The position numbers and the translations under genes were made by a program. 64,000 nt of DNA. It comes from Impatiens glandulifera (Eukaryota; Streptophyta; Magnoliopsida; Ericales; Balsaminaceae). The stretch spans positions 248,001-312,000 of the forward strand of contig NC_061862.1 of the NCBI RefSeq assembly GCF_907164915.1, in the 5' to 3' direction. Each line of letters starts with the position of its first letter. The stretch's first letter is position 1. The notes under the pieces were generated by a model. The model ran no database searches and was not told where the DNA came from. It worked only from the letters and a program-made list of their open reading frames with translations. Positions 43,229 to 54,640 of the stretch are shown piece by piece.

Positions 43229-44110
43229 CTAATAATAGCCAAAGCGAAGGATCTTCTTAGCGAGTGCTGATCCGTTCATGTGTGGGCCACATGTTCCTGC
43301 GTGTACTTCCTCCATGATCTGTGATGCTTGAGGCTGGTCGATGCATAACATGTTATGACCGTCAAAGGAGCGTCGATATAGCTTTCCTACAAATAGCACG
43401 TAGTTTGTTGCATATTGGCGTAGACCTCTCCTCTCTTTCTTTTGGAAGTGTGAAGGATAATCTCCATTCTCAACGTACTTCTGTAGAGGTTCGAACCAAG
43501 GTTTAGGCGCCACTTCGGTGTTGGCAATCGTCCTCTTCTCGAAGTTTCGTTTCTGACGAATCTTCAAAGACTTGATTTTGATTTCTTCCGGGATTTGTGT
43601 CATGGCTGCTAACGTGGCCAAAGCGTCTGCGAATCGATTCTGACTTCTCGGAGCATGTGTGAATGTTACATGTTCAAACTTTTCCATTAGAGTCGATAAG
43701 TGTTGATGGTAGGGTTTGAGGTTCTCTCCTTTGACTTTCCATTCACCATTAGCTTGTGAAATGACTAAGTTTGAGTTTCCTACTACTTCTAGACGTCTCA
43801 CTCCTTTTCCATGAGCAATCTTCAAGTCAGAGATGCACGCTTCATACTCTGCCTCATTGTTCGTCACTTGATATTCGAGCTTGACTGAGATTGGGTTGTA
43901 TGTTCCCATATGATCGATGAGTAGTATTCCGATGCCATAACCTTGTTTTCCTGAAGCTCCATCGAATAATAGCTTCCAGGTTGTAGGGTTAATAGTCATC
44001 ACTTCGTCATCTGGGAATACTAACTCCTCTTCGTCTTCAACTTCGATTGGTTGGTATGCGAGAAAATTTGCTACAACTCTCTCCTTGATAGATTTCTGAA
44101 TTGTGTACAC
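43229..44110 (-). pseudogene. Tat/Ogre pol: second (archaeal-type) RNase H and integrase lead-in
   Basis: WKLLFDGASGKQGYGIGILL, TNNEAEYEACISDLKIA and RFADALATLAA are the conserved blocks of the additional RNase H captured by the Tat lineage, with Asp, Glu and Asp positions intact. It follows the degraded retroviral-type RNase H and precedes the integrase zinc finger. The frame is open for 293 residues. Confidence 0.88.
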
Positions 44111-44137
44111 GATGTCTTACTCTGATATCATCATCAT

Positions 44138-45330
44138 TCACTTAGCTAACCTCGGAGACAAAAGCGTTTTCTGGAATAAATGACGAATTTGATTGAGTCT
44201 TGATACTAACTTGACTATGTGGGCTTGCATGTAATGCCTTAGCCTCTTAGGGACCCAAGCTAGGGCCCAACACACCTTTTCTACTGGCGAGTAATTAAGT
44301 TTGTAGTCTGTCATGTGCTTGCTTATGTAGTAGACTGTGACTTCTATCTTTTCCTCGTTTTCTTGGGCCAGTAGACTACTCATTGCATTTTCCGTGACTG
44401 TTAAGTATAAGATTAGCGGTACGCCTGGTCTTGGTGGCATCAGAATGGGAGGATTCTTGAGGTATCCTTTTATCTTCTCGAATGCGTTCTGACAAGCATC
44501 ATCGCAAACGAATCTTTCATTTTTCCTTAAAAGTTTAAACAAATGATCACATGTCATAGTCAACTTGTTTATGAATCGACTTATATACTGGATCTTTCCT
44601 AGAAAGCCTCGCACTTCTTTCTCGCTTCGTGGAGGAGGCATTGCCGTGATCGCTTCTATCTTGCTCGGATCAACCTCAATTCCTCTTTGCGTGATTAAGA
44701 AGCCTAACATCTTTCCTACTGTCACTCCAAATGTGCACTTCTTTGGGTTGAGCCTAAGTTGGAACTTCCTGATGTGTTGTAAGAATTTGTCAAGATTTTG
44801 GATGTGCCCTTCTCGATCTTTTAATTTGACAATCATATCGTCGACATAGACTTCTACCTCCTTGTGGATCATATCGTGAAGAATCATCGTGGCAGCTCGT
44901 TGATACGTTGCTCCTGCGTTCTTTAGCCTGAAAGGCATGACTCGATAACAAAATGTTCCAACTTCTGTGATTAACGTTGTCTTCTCCTTGTCTTCTGGAG
45001 CCATCAGTACTTGGTTGTAGCCTAAGAATCCGTCCATGAATGATAGGAGTTGATTGCATGCTGCATGATACACTAGCACGTCGATGTGTGGTAGTGGGAA
45101 ACTATCTTTAGGGCTTGCTTTGTTGAGATCTCGATAGTCTACACATACTCGGATCTTTCCATCTTTCTTTGCGACTAAGACTACATTGGTGATCCACTCT
45201 GGGTAATCTACCACTTCAAGGAATCCTACGTCGAGCTGTTTCTAAACTTCCTCCTTGATCTTGTACATGATGTCTGTCTTCATTCTTCGGAGCTTTGGGA
45301 TGATCTTAGCGTCGATCAGATCTTGAATCT
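44138..45330 (-). pseudogene. Tat/Ogre pol: reverse transcriptase and first RNase H
   Basis: RT blocks VCVDYRDLNKASPKDSFPLP, VMPFRLKNAGATYQRA, the catalytic YVDDMIVK and GFLGKIQYISRFI are present, followed by a decayed RNase H (VTVYYISKHMTDYKLNYSPV). The RT start (KLRRMKTDIMYKIKEEV, about 45290-45240) is separated from the main frame by a TAG in place of a usual Gln codon. The sequence immediately upstream is gag, with no protease. Confidence 0.88.
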
Positions 45331-45856
45331 TTTGTTTATGAGGGAAACAATAATTAGTGGAATGCCCTCTAGTCTAGTGATATCCGCACCACTCATTTGC
45401 GAACTTGCCCATTACTTCTCTCCCAGGTTCCGGTGTTAACGTTTGAATCAGCTTCTTCTGCAACAAGTTCCTTAAGGCCTTCGACAATGACATCCCCAAG
45501 TCGTCAAATTTTCTACGATGTGGAGCAATAGTGGAACTCCTTGCTAGTGATGATTGTTGACTTTGTTTAGGAGAAATGGGTTCTCTTGATCAGCATTTTG
45601 TCCTTGAGTTTGACGCGCTTGTCTGACTCTTGTTCTGAATAGACCTTTCTATAACTTTCCAAACGTCCATGAACGTCCTACATTCCCTTTCCATTTCTTG
45701 TCACATGATCTTCGGATGAAGGGGTTCAATTGTCGCATAAGTTTCGACTTCTACTGTGAGGTCTTCAAGTTGTTTCCCCAATTGTATTAGTGTATCATGA
45801 ATATCGTCTAGTTTTAGATGAACTGACTCATTGAACCTTCTTTGTGGGTTAGTCAT
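45330..45856 (-). pseudogene. Tat/Ogre gag, truncated and joined to RT
   Basis: From an ATG at 45856 the frame begins MTNPQRRFNESVHLKLDDIH with a coiled-coil-like start, meets a stop after ATIEPLHPKIM, and continues with fragments up to EPGREVMGKFANEWCGYH and KIQDLIDAKIIP. The central capsid region and the protease are absent. Total length is about one third of a normal Tat gag. Confidence 0.72.
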
Positions 45857-47053
45857 TGTAAATTATGATGAATATGAGTATGTTGTGTTCAAGAGAACAA
45901 AGTCAGTTCGAACCCTTTTATCAAGTAAAACAAGCAACGCGTTGCTCGTATGCACATAATCCCTAACACGCAATAGACGCTCAATTTACCCATTCACAAT
46001 GTATAACATGTAGAAAATGATGAGTAAAATAAGAATGAGTTATTTTATTAAAATCCTAAGTGTCATGGATAAAATCACAAACTCAAGTCATAAAATAAAA
46101 TAAGAAAAGAAAGTAAGCACCCCTCATCCTTTCGTTACAATGTCGCTCATGTATCTTCATAAAGAGATTTACATTTCAAGCATAAAGAAATCTAGTCTAA
46201 GTCTTCGAATCTTCAAGTCTTTTCGTCTTTCTTGATCGTCTTTGCGCCTCATGCGTCTCTCTTGATCGTCTTTGTGTCTCACGCATTTCCTTCATTATAT
46301 CTTACGCTTAGAATCTGAGTAGTAAAGACACAAAGAAAGAAAACTAGTTAAATTAGATTCTTCTTTTAGTTTTTCTAGGTTTCCTCGATTTTACTCCTTT
46401 AAAGTTATTAGGTTTAGCCTCAAAATTTTGAAATTGTTCACATGTTTAATGGAATTTTAAAACTTTGAATGGATAAACTGAGCGCCTAGAAATATCTATA
46501 TGCATACATGTATTTATCATATATAGTAGTCAAGTAAAGGGCTTCGTGACGTGGCTTTGTTGCTCGACAGGACGAGACGAGGCAACAGCTTGGTAGAATT
46601 GGCTTTTTGGATTTTTGTTCTAAAGTTGGAAATGGCTTAAGAGAGAGTTGTTCCACCGACAAGGATACTATCCCAAAAGGGATCTCTCGATGTAGGGGAG
46701 CTCTCAATTGGACATTCCCCTCACCTCTATTTTAAAATCCCTCATTTTCAATAGTAGGGGATATTTGAAAAGAATAGAGGGTTAATCCGGGTTTTTTCCT
46801 AGTGTTTTTCTCAACTCTCAAATCACACAAAAAGCCTTCAAGGCAAGGGTTGAGGGTGTCATTCACATTGACTACCCTTAGCACATAAAATATAGATGTG
46901 TGAGCTTCATCCAACGATGTATACCTACACACCTTCACATTGGAGCTCCAAGTCTCATGTAAATAATCAATTAATGTGAACATGGAGTATGAATTAAAGC
47001 GTAAGAAAGTTTAAATACTTGGCCAAAATTACTTTCAAGTAAAACGTCGAATG
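45857..47053 (-). other. Leader (5' untranslated region) of the Tat/Ogre element
   Basis: Between primer site and gag lies 1.2 kb with no conserved protein. The block 46480-46860 is shared with 16073-16440. It contains a TCTTTCTTGATCGTCTTTG duplication near 46228-46275. Confidence 0.55.
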
Positions 47054-47071
47054 TCCCCAGCAGAGTCGCCA
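47054..47071 (-). other. Primer binding site of the Tat/Ogre element
   Basis: TGGCGACTCTGCTGGGGA on the minus strand, six bases from the LTR. It is not the iMet type; from memory of the lineage it resembles the tRNA-Arg complement used by Ogre elements. Confidence 0.7.
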
Positions 47072-47077
47072 GAAAAC

Positions 47078-49614
47078 TGTGATCGATTTTTTTAAAAAAT
47101 ATTTTGATCGACTAGTTTGAAAATTCTGGGACACTCTTTAAAAAAATTTTATTTTATTGAAAACGTGAGGGAAATTAATTTCAATGTTGAAAAAATTTAA
47201 GTTTTAAAAACGAGGCTTTATAGACAACTCCATATTTTACCTTCCCGTCGAATCTGGGAGAGATTGGGAGCTTTTTAATGGGAAGGAAGTATGTCATAGG
47301 CCTTTTTTAACTTTTTCAATATTAATTAACCTCACGACTAGAGAGTCGCCACCTAATTTCAAAAATTAGGAATTTAAAATATGTGAGTTCGGCGTTTGGT
47401 TACGTGTGGGAAAGAGTTTTTTAGACGTTATGATGTCCCACAACGCCCCTAAGGTCTCTACTAATTAATTTTGGCCTTTTTTTATTTCTTACACTTTACA
47501 TTTTAGAGTTATTTCATTTTAGACATTAAAACAAAGTTTGCATGAGAGTTAAATGATAAAATAAAATAAAATAAATAAACAAAGACACAAGAAAACCTAA
47601 TAAAATAATCCACACATAAAAAATTAAGACTAAGCAATTTATTGATCAAATTTTTAATTAGTCTAAGTCTAGATTGATTTTTAATAAATTTATTGAAGTG
47701 AATTCTATAAAGGATCTAACCTTTTTTTTTGGTTTTATAAAAATTTGTAGTTAAAAAACTCATTAAAGAAAAATAATCATATGTCTAAGTTAGGGCTAAG
47801 TTTAATTTTAGTTAAAAATTTGATTTAAAAATATCATTTTCTAACCTAGGATCAAACAACCACAAACTTTAACTAAAAAATAAAAAAATATATAAAAATA
47901 AAAAAAGGAAAAGCTGAAGATTACAGCAAGCGTCGCCTGGAAAGCGTCAGAAGTCTGATTCAGCAGCAACTACAGCAGAGTAAGCGTTGTCTGGAAAGTG
48001 CTGAGACCCTTGAAGAAGCGCTGGAAGGCTGAAGAACAAGCGTCGCCTTGTAGAATAACTTGCTGTTTTTTTGGTTTTTTCATCTAATCCTAGCTAAAAA
48101 ATTATTTGGTGATCCAATTGGATCCCATTTAACATGAAACTTTGCAGAAACGTTATAATAATACCATTAAACATTTATATAAATAAAAAAACCTTAGATC
48201 TAGTTATTCAAAAAAAATAAAAAATCAACTATACAAAATAATGCAGATTTTACATTTTTTTTGTAGTGTTCTTGAAAACTTTTTCTAGTTTTTTTATTTT
48301 TATTTATTAAATGTTATTTCTATTCTACTTATTTACATGATTAAGATTTACATGATTAAGGTACATAAATAAAACCTAAACGCCTATCAAAACAAAAAAT
48401 TTAAAGGAAATCATGCATAATATAAAGTACAAAGAAAATAAAAATTCAAATGAAAGTAAAATTCAAATTCAAATTTAAAGAAACAAAAGAAAGGAAAAGA
48501 GCTTACAAAGGGGTTGCTCTTTATATTTTTGCAAAAAAAATGAAAACCCTAAGCAAGAAACTTGTGACTCAACAAATCTAGTTGGTGATCTTGCTTATGT
48601 TTTTTTTAGAAAAGTGGGGTCTAATTCGGTAGCCTAAGGGCAAATGAATGTGTAAAGAGAGAGAGGAAGAGAGAGAAGAAGGTGTAGATTGAAGGTCGAG
48701 AGTTGAAGTTGAGGAGTTCCCCTTTGGTGTTAAGAGGGGGTATTTATAGAGAATTCACAAGGGAAACCCTTGGACCCAAAGGCCCACTTAACACCCTTGG
48801 AAAATTTTTCCATTTTAAAATATGTCAAAATATTTTAAATGAAGCAATCTCCACTTGACATGTCACTTATGGAATATCCAATGGGATTTAAGCTTTAATA
48901 AATAAATGATGTAATACTTGGTCATTTTAATTTTTAATTAAAAAAATGACCAAGACTTCAAGCTAACGGTTTAATCCTTCGTAACTTCTTCCCTTTTTTC
49001 TTGGCAATTTCTTGCTTCATCTTTTTTTTCTTTGACATCGTTATCTTCTATTTTTGCATTGTTATCCCCTTTACACCCCCTTTATCCTACAAAAAAAAAA
49101 GATTATGTTAAAAACACAAATAAACAATTTTATTTTTAATTATTCCTATTGATAAGGAACAATTCTAATTAAAAAATAAAATGATAGCTAACTTATTCAA
49201 AAATAAAATAAAATCTAATCCACAACTAATATAACAAACTAATCTAACAACTAATCTAATTAAAAGAAAACAAAATATACCTAAATAAATTTTATAAAAA
49301 CGTTAATATATATTTTGTAGAATATTTTTATTTTTTATTATTTTTTTATAAATACCCAAGGTAATTAATTAAATAAACCTTGAATATTCTAAGTATAATA
49401 ACTTCCCTAAGTGTTGTAACATAGGTAAATTACTATCTTAACTTTATTAAGAATCCAAAATCAATTATTTTCAAAAACTCAATTGTTCTGAAAATAATCG
49501 TCTTTAAAATAAATCGTGCAATGAGTCTGTGAATGAATTCAAGAAACTTGTATAGACTCAGATTTATTAAAAGCATAAACTATAAAATTGGGGGGTGAAA
49601 AGTGAGTGTCTACA
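47078..49614 (-). repeat. 5' LTR of the Tat/Ogre element (2537 bp)
   Basis: The longer LTR copy, with extra sequence at about 48865-49245 that includes an A-rich, gene-free block. TSD AAGAG follows at 49615-49619. Confidence 0.9.
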
Positions 49615-49619
49615 AAGAG

Positions 49620-50128
49620 TACAAAAGAAGATGATGGGAAAAAGATAGATAGAAAGGCGTGTAGCTTTATTCGTTCCTGGGTTAGTGTAAATTGTGTGCA
49701 CCGTGTTGAGAATGAGACTACGGCATATAGTGTGTAGAGAAAACTTGAACCTCTCTACTCTAGGAGGTCAGTAGGGAATAAAGCAGCACTGGTACGAAGG
49801 CTGGTGAATCTGAAGTACATTGATAATAAATCAATTGGTGAGCACATGAATGAATTTCAAAATATTTTGAATCAGTTGAGTAGCATGAAGATAAACTTTG
49901 ATGATGAGGTGCAAGCACTTTTAGCCCTTGGATCTTTTCCTACAAGTTGGGAGACACTTATTATCATTCTCAGCAACTCAGCACCAAATGGTAAAATAAC
50001 ATAGAATTTGTCACTAGTTCCTTACTTGATGAGGAGAATCGAAAGGGGGATAAACCCTCTAAGTCTGATATGTTGGTGACTGATAAAGGAAGATCAAAGG
50101 ATAATAGAAGTGGTTCGAGTACGGTACG
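49620..50128 (+). pseudogene. copia gag, 3' part
   Basis: After the right AAGAG the copia frame continues, with VENETTAYSVWRKLEPLYSR, NKAALVRRLVNLKYIDNKSI and DEVQALLALGSFPTSWETL. A stop at 50002-50004 ends the longest frame. The zinc-knuckle region is decayed. Confidence 0.8.
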
Positions 50129-51496
50129 ATGAAGCCTAGAGAAAAGAAAGAACAGAGTGCAAATACATTTGCTTATGCTTCAAATGGTGAACTCACATAT
50201 GCTTCTAACTGTCAAAACTCCTGTCTTAGCACATCTTCAAATAAAATAGTATGGATTGTTGACACATGTTCCTCATTCCATATTAGTCCACACAAAGGTT
50301 ATTTACAGTCCTACAAAGTTGGTGATTATGGTGAGATTTATATGGGTAACACTGGTGTGTCCAAAAAAGTTGGTCTTGGTGATGTTAGAATCGAGACAAA
50401 CATGAGTTATTTCCTAACATTGAGAGATGTAAGACATGTTCCTAATTTGAGAATGAATTTGATTTCAACAGGTAAGCTCGATGATGGAGACTACCATAAT
50501 GTTTTTAGTGGTGGAGCATGGAAGCTAAGCAAGGGTTCATTGGTTGTTTCACGAGGTACGAAATGTTGTTCCTTATACAAGATAAATTTGAAAATTGTCT
50601 ATGATTCAGCATATTCTGTCGTGATGGAGTCATCCTCTAAGTTGTGGCACAAGAGACTAGGTCACATTAGTAAAAATGGGTTGAATGTTTTGATCAAGAG
50701 GAATGAGTTGCCGAATCTCAAGGATGCTCATCTTGAAAATTGTGACCATTTCTTGAAGGGTAAGCAAAACAGAGTCTCCTTCAGTAAGTCGGGAGTGGAA
50801 CTGAAAAAGAATGTCCTTAAACTAGTCCATACAGATGTTTGTGGTCCTATGAAGATTAAATCTATAGGTGGTGCTTCCTATTTTGTAACCTTCATAGACG
50901 ATGCATCTAGGAATGTTTGGGTCTATACTATAAAGTCCAAGGATGATATTGCAGCAAGGTTTGAGGTCTTTCACAAGCTGATTGAAAGAGAGACGGGAAG
51001 AAAACTGATGAGGGTGCGATCAGATAATGGGGGAGAGTACATAGGCTCATTCGATGATTATTGCAAAGAGCAGGGTATTTAACATGAACAAAATGTGCCC
51101 AAGACTCCACAACAAAATGGAGTGGTAGAGAGGATGAACAGAATAATGTTAGAACGAATGAGGAGTATGCTCTCCCATGCCAAGTTGGCTAAGCATTTCT
51201 GGGTTGAAGCCATGAGCACTGCAGTGTATGTGATCAATCGTTCTCCCTCCAAGACATTGAATAATAAGTGTGTAGAAAACGTCTAGTTGAGTAAAGATGT
51301 TAATTATGACTATTTACGTGTTTTTGGTTGTAGAGATTTTGTGCATGTTCCAAAAGATGAGAGGTCTAAGCTATATACAAAAAGTAGGCAATGCATATTT
51401 TTGGGTTATGGTGATGAAAAGTGGGGATACATGTGTTATGACCTAGTTGACAAAAAGGTTTTGAGAAGTCGAGATGTAATATTCCTTGAAGATTAG
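50129..51496 (+). pseudogene. copia pol: protease and integrase
   Basis: The protease motif is WIVDTCSSFHIS, where the family has DSG/A: the catalytic Asp remains but the following Ser-Gly is Thr-Cys. Integrase has the HHCC finger (LWHKRLGHIS...CDHFLKGK, where the first Cys of the last pair is kept and the second altered), Asp in VHTDVCGP, Asp in RSDNGGEY and Glu in GVVERMNR. TAA at 51080 and TAG at 51284 break it. Confidence 0.86.
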
Positions 51497-53382
51497 ACTA
51501 TTGAGAATTTGAAGATTGTGAAAACTTGATGCATATATATGTGATCTTTCTAGTCTTGAGATGTATAATGATGTTAAGGAGACAAGGCCACATGTAGCTT
51601 CAGACTCAGATAATAATGATGATGTTCCTCAAGGTCAAGTTGTAGGTCATGGAAATGATATAGAAATTAATCTTGGTGATAATATTGAGGCTGATTTTGA
51701 AGTTCAACAAGAAGATGGAAATCAACAAAATCAACAAACAGAGGTACTTATGAGGTCTACTAAGGAGAAAAGATCAAGTTCTAAGTGCCCCACTGCAGAG
51801 TGTGTCTTTCTAACTGATTGTGGGGAGCCTATATACTATAAGTAGGCTCTTGAGGATGCTCATAAGGAAGAATGGCTAGTTGTCATGAATGAAGAAATGA
51901 AGTCATTGCTGAAAAATGGCACATATGAACTTGTTGAAAGACCAAAGAATAGAAAAGTATTACAAAATAAATGGGTGTACAAGATCAAGCAAGAAGGTGA
52001 TGATAGAAAACCAAGATACAAGATTAGGATTGTTGTCAAAGGTTTTGGCCAGATGTATGGAATTGATTATGATGAGATTTTCTCACTAGTAGTGAAAATG
52101 ACTTACAGTCGGGTGGTGTTAGGTCTAGCTGTTTGTATGGATCTTGAGGTTGAATATCTTGATGTCAAGACTGTATTTCTCCATGGTGATTTGGATGAAG
52201 ATGTTTATATGGAGCAACCTCACGGTTACAATAAGAAATGTGAGGAAAGTAAGGTGTGCAAACTTGTCAAAAGTTTTTACAGTTTGAAGCAAGCACCAAG
52301 GCAGTGGTATCTTAAGTTTGAGTCGTTCATTACCATCCATGGGTACATGAAGACGTCTACAGATCATTGTGTCTTTGTGTAAAAGTTTTCTTCTGATGAT
52401 TTTATTATACTTCTCTTATATGTTGATGACATGTTGATTGTAGATAGACAAGCTCAAGATTGCCAAGTTAAAAAAAGATTTGGCTAAGTCTTTTGAGATG
52501 AAATACTTGGGTCAAGCAAGACAAATTCTTGGAATGCAAGTCAATCGTGATCAGGTAAAGAAAATGCTATGGCTGTCTCAAGAGAGAGATATTGAGAAGA
52601 TTCTAAAACGATTCTGTATAGACAAGGCAAAGCCATTTGCTTGTTCATTGGCTACACACTTGAAAATAAACAAGACAATGTCTCCCAAGGATGAAGAGGA
52701 AAAACAAGAAATGTGCAGTGTTCCATATGCTTCAGCAATAGGTAGTTTAATGTATACAATGGTCTATACAAGACCGGATATAGCTCATGCGATTGGAGTA
52801 GTTAATTATTTCCTTTTAAATCCCGGTAAGACACACTGGGAAGCGGTTAAGTGGCTAATGAGATATCTTCGAGGGACCTTCAAATACACTTTGTGTTATG
52901 GTATAGGAAAGTCACATGTTGAAGGGTATTCTAATTTAGATATGAGTGGTGATATTGACACAATGAGATCAACTCTAGGGTATCCATTTACTTTTGGAGG
53001 AGGAGTTGTATCATGGAAGTCTCGTCTACAGAAATGTGTTGCTTTGTCTACTACAGAAGCTGAATATATTGTCATTACTGAATGTTGTAAGGAAATGAGA
53101 TGATGAAAGATTTATTGAAAGAAATAGATATTGCACAAGACAAGTTTTAATGACTCACATAGTGTTATACATGTGGGCAAAAATTCAAGTTTTCATTCAC
53201 GTTCAAAACACATCCAAAGAAGGTACCATTGGATCCATGAAGTGCTAAAGAAGGAGTTATATTTGGATAAAGTGCATATACATGAGAACGGGTCATATAT
53301 GATGACAAAGGGCTTTTCAAGAGTCAATCATGAGATATGTTGTGCCAAAGCTGGAATGGTTCTGGAAGGGGCGTTAAAATGA
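51497..53382 (+). pseudogene. copia pol: reverse transcriptase and RNase H
   Basis: RT blocks: NKWVYKIKQEGD, VEYLDVKTVFLHGDLDEDVY, SFYSLKQAPRQWY, then across a stop at 52381 the catalytic YVDDMLI (52417-52440). RNase H: TRPDIAHAIGVVNYF, LRGTFKYTLCYG, EGYSNLDMSGD, LSTTEAEYIVITECCKE. Stops at 51494, 51843, 52381 and 53101 and a frame change near 53100 inactivate it. Confidence 0.86.
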
Positions 53383-53415
53383 TGAATGTTTATAGCAACA
53401 TTCTCCCATGGCTCG

Positions 53416-53428
53416 GAAGGGGGAGAAT
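53416..53428 (+). other. Polypurine tract of the Tork-like element
   Basis: GAAGGGGGAGAAT abuts the 3' LTR. Confidence 0.88.
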
Positions 53429-53924
53429 TGTTGAGGTGTTCATTGCCATTGGGTCGGGTTTTATCTTTCAGGTAAGTAAACGAGTTAGGGTTTTATGTTA
53501 TAAAAACAGGTTAGAGTATAAATACATTTTTTTGTATTTTTCTCATAACATAGTAAGGTTGAGATAGAGTGAACAGGTCTAGGATTTTTCTGGTTTCCTT
53601 CTTGTTCTTTGGCTGGTTTAGAGAGAAAGATTAGAGGAGTTTTTGATTGTGGAGTATTTCAATCATTCCTAGTGTAATCACTTCTTTCATTTGAGAGCAT
53701 GACATGTAATTTTCTACTATTGACATTTCTTTGATTTAGTGAAACTTATCCCTCCCGTGGACGTAGGTCGATTTTGACTGAACCACGTATATTGTGTTAT
53801 CATTTATTTTGTGCTATTTCAGTTCTTGGTAAATTTATTGTTCATCATAGACGATTTGGAAACTGATTTTTTACAAGTTTTATTTCTAAGAAGATCTGTA
53901 ATTTTGCATTTGCAAAACCCAACA
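53429..53924 (+). repeat. 3' LTR of the Tork-like copia element
   Basis: TGTTGAGG...CCCAACA. The intact TG/CA ends contrast with the 5' copy. TSD GAAGA follows. Confidence 0.92.
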
Positions 53925-54039
53925 GAAGATTCGTTCTAGGGTTTGAAAAAACGATGAAAGAGAAAATGAATAATGGGAGTGCAGCAGGAAAAACTTATAT
54001 TTATTTAAATTATTATTTCAGTGAAACTAGTTTCACTTT

Positions 54040-54640
54040 TATTAACAATGTAAATAAAAGTGAAGCAAACGTAAATGAGTGATTGATTAATGTAAATACA
54101 TAATGAAGGTTGATTCATTAGGTAGCGTTTGCTTCACTCTTATCGACGCTGTAAATACCTAGTGAAGCAAGTCTTACCATGTAGCGTCTGTTTCACTCAT
54201 TTGAGCGTTGTAAATACTTTGTGAAGCAACCATCACTTGGTAGCGCTTGTTTCATTTTTTTTATTCTCTTGCATTGTTGCATGAATGTATAAATACTTTT
54301 ACATGAACGTATAAATGTTTTCACATGAATGTGTTAGTGATTTTATATGAACGTTTATATATATTTAATATATAATTATATAAAATATAAATATATAGTG
54401 AAACAAGTCTCACCATGTAGCGCTTGTTTCACTCGTTTGAGTGTTGTAAATACCTTGTGAAGTAATCCTCACCAGGTAGCGCTTGTTTCATTTTTTTATT
54501 ATTATTTTGCAGGTTTACATGATGGTAAAAATATTTTTACATGATCGTATAAATATTTTTAAATTAATGTGTTAGTGATTTTACATAAACGTTTGTATAT
54601 ATTCAATATATAATTATATAAAATATAAAATAATTAAAAT
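54040..54640. repeat. GTGAAGCAA...GTAGCGCTTGTTTCAC repeats within a ~235-bp duplication
   Basis: Five imperfect ~60-bp units combine GTGAAGCAAG, TCACCATGTAGCGCTTG, TTTCACTC and GTTGTAAATAC. Two larger blocks (about 54160-54395 and 54396-54630) repeat both the unit pair and the following AT-rich ACATGAACGTATAAAT stretch. GTGAAAC/GTTTCAC words can pair. Confidence 0.7.

Larger units (their letters stand above)
36148..49614 (-). mobile_element. Tat/Ogre-type Ty3/gypsy element nested in the copia gag
   Basis: Direct repeats 36148-38371 and 47078-49614 are the LTRs (TGTGATCG...GTCTACA in plus sense). On the minus strand come a primer site resembling a tRNA-Arg complement, a long leader, a truncated gag, RT, a second archaeal-type RNase H, integrase, a long untranslated 3' part with two tandem arrays, and a polypurine tract next to the left LTR. 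Dual RNase H is the hallmark of the Tat lineage. Protease is deleted and frames are broken, so it is not autonomous. Confidence 0.9.
35383..53924 (+). mobile_element. Ty1/copia element, Tnt1/Tork-like, split by a nested Tat/Ogre element
   Basis: LTRs of 495 and 496 bp (35383-35877, 53429-53924), TSD GAAGA at 35378-35382 and 53925-53929, an iMet primer site, gag, protease, integrase, RT and RNase H in copia order, and a polypurine tract GAAGGGGGAGAAT. The 5' LTR has lost both terminal dinucleotides (TA...TA instead of TG...CA), and pol has several stops, so it is inactive. Its gag is cut at 36147/49615 by a 13.5-kb gypsy insertion. Confidence 0.93.
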
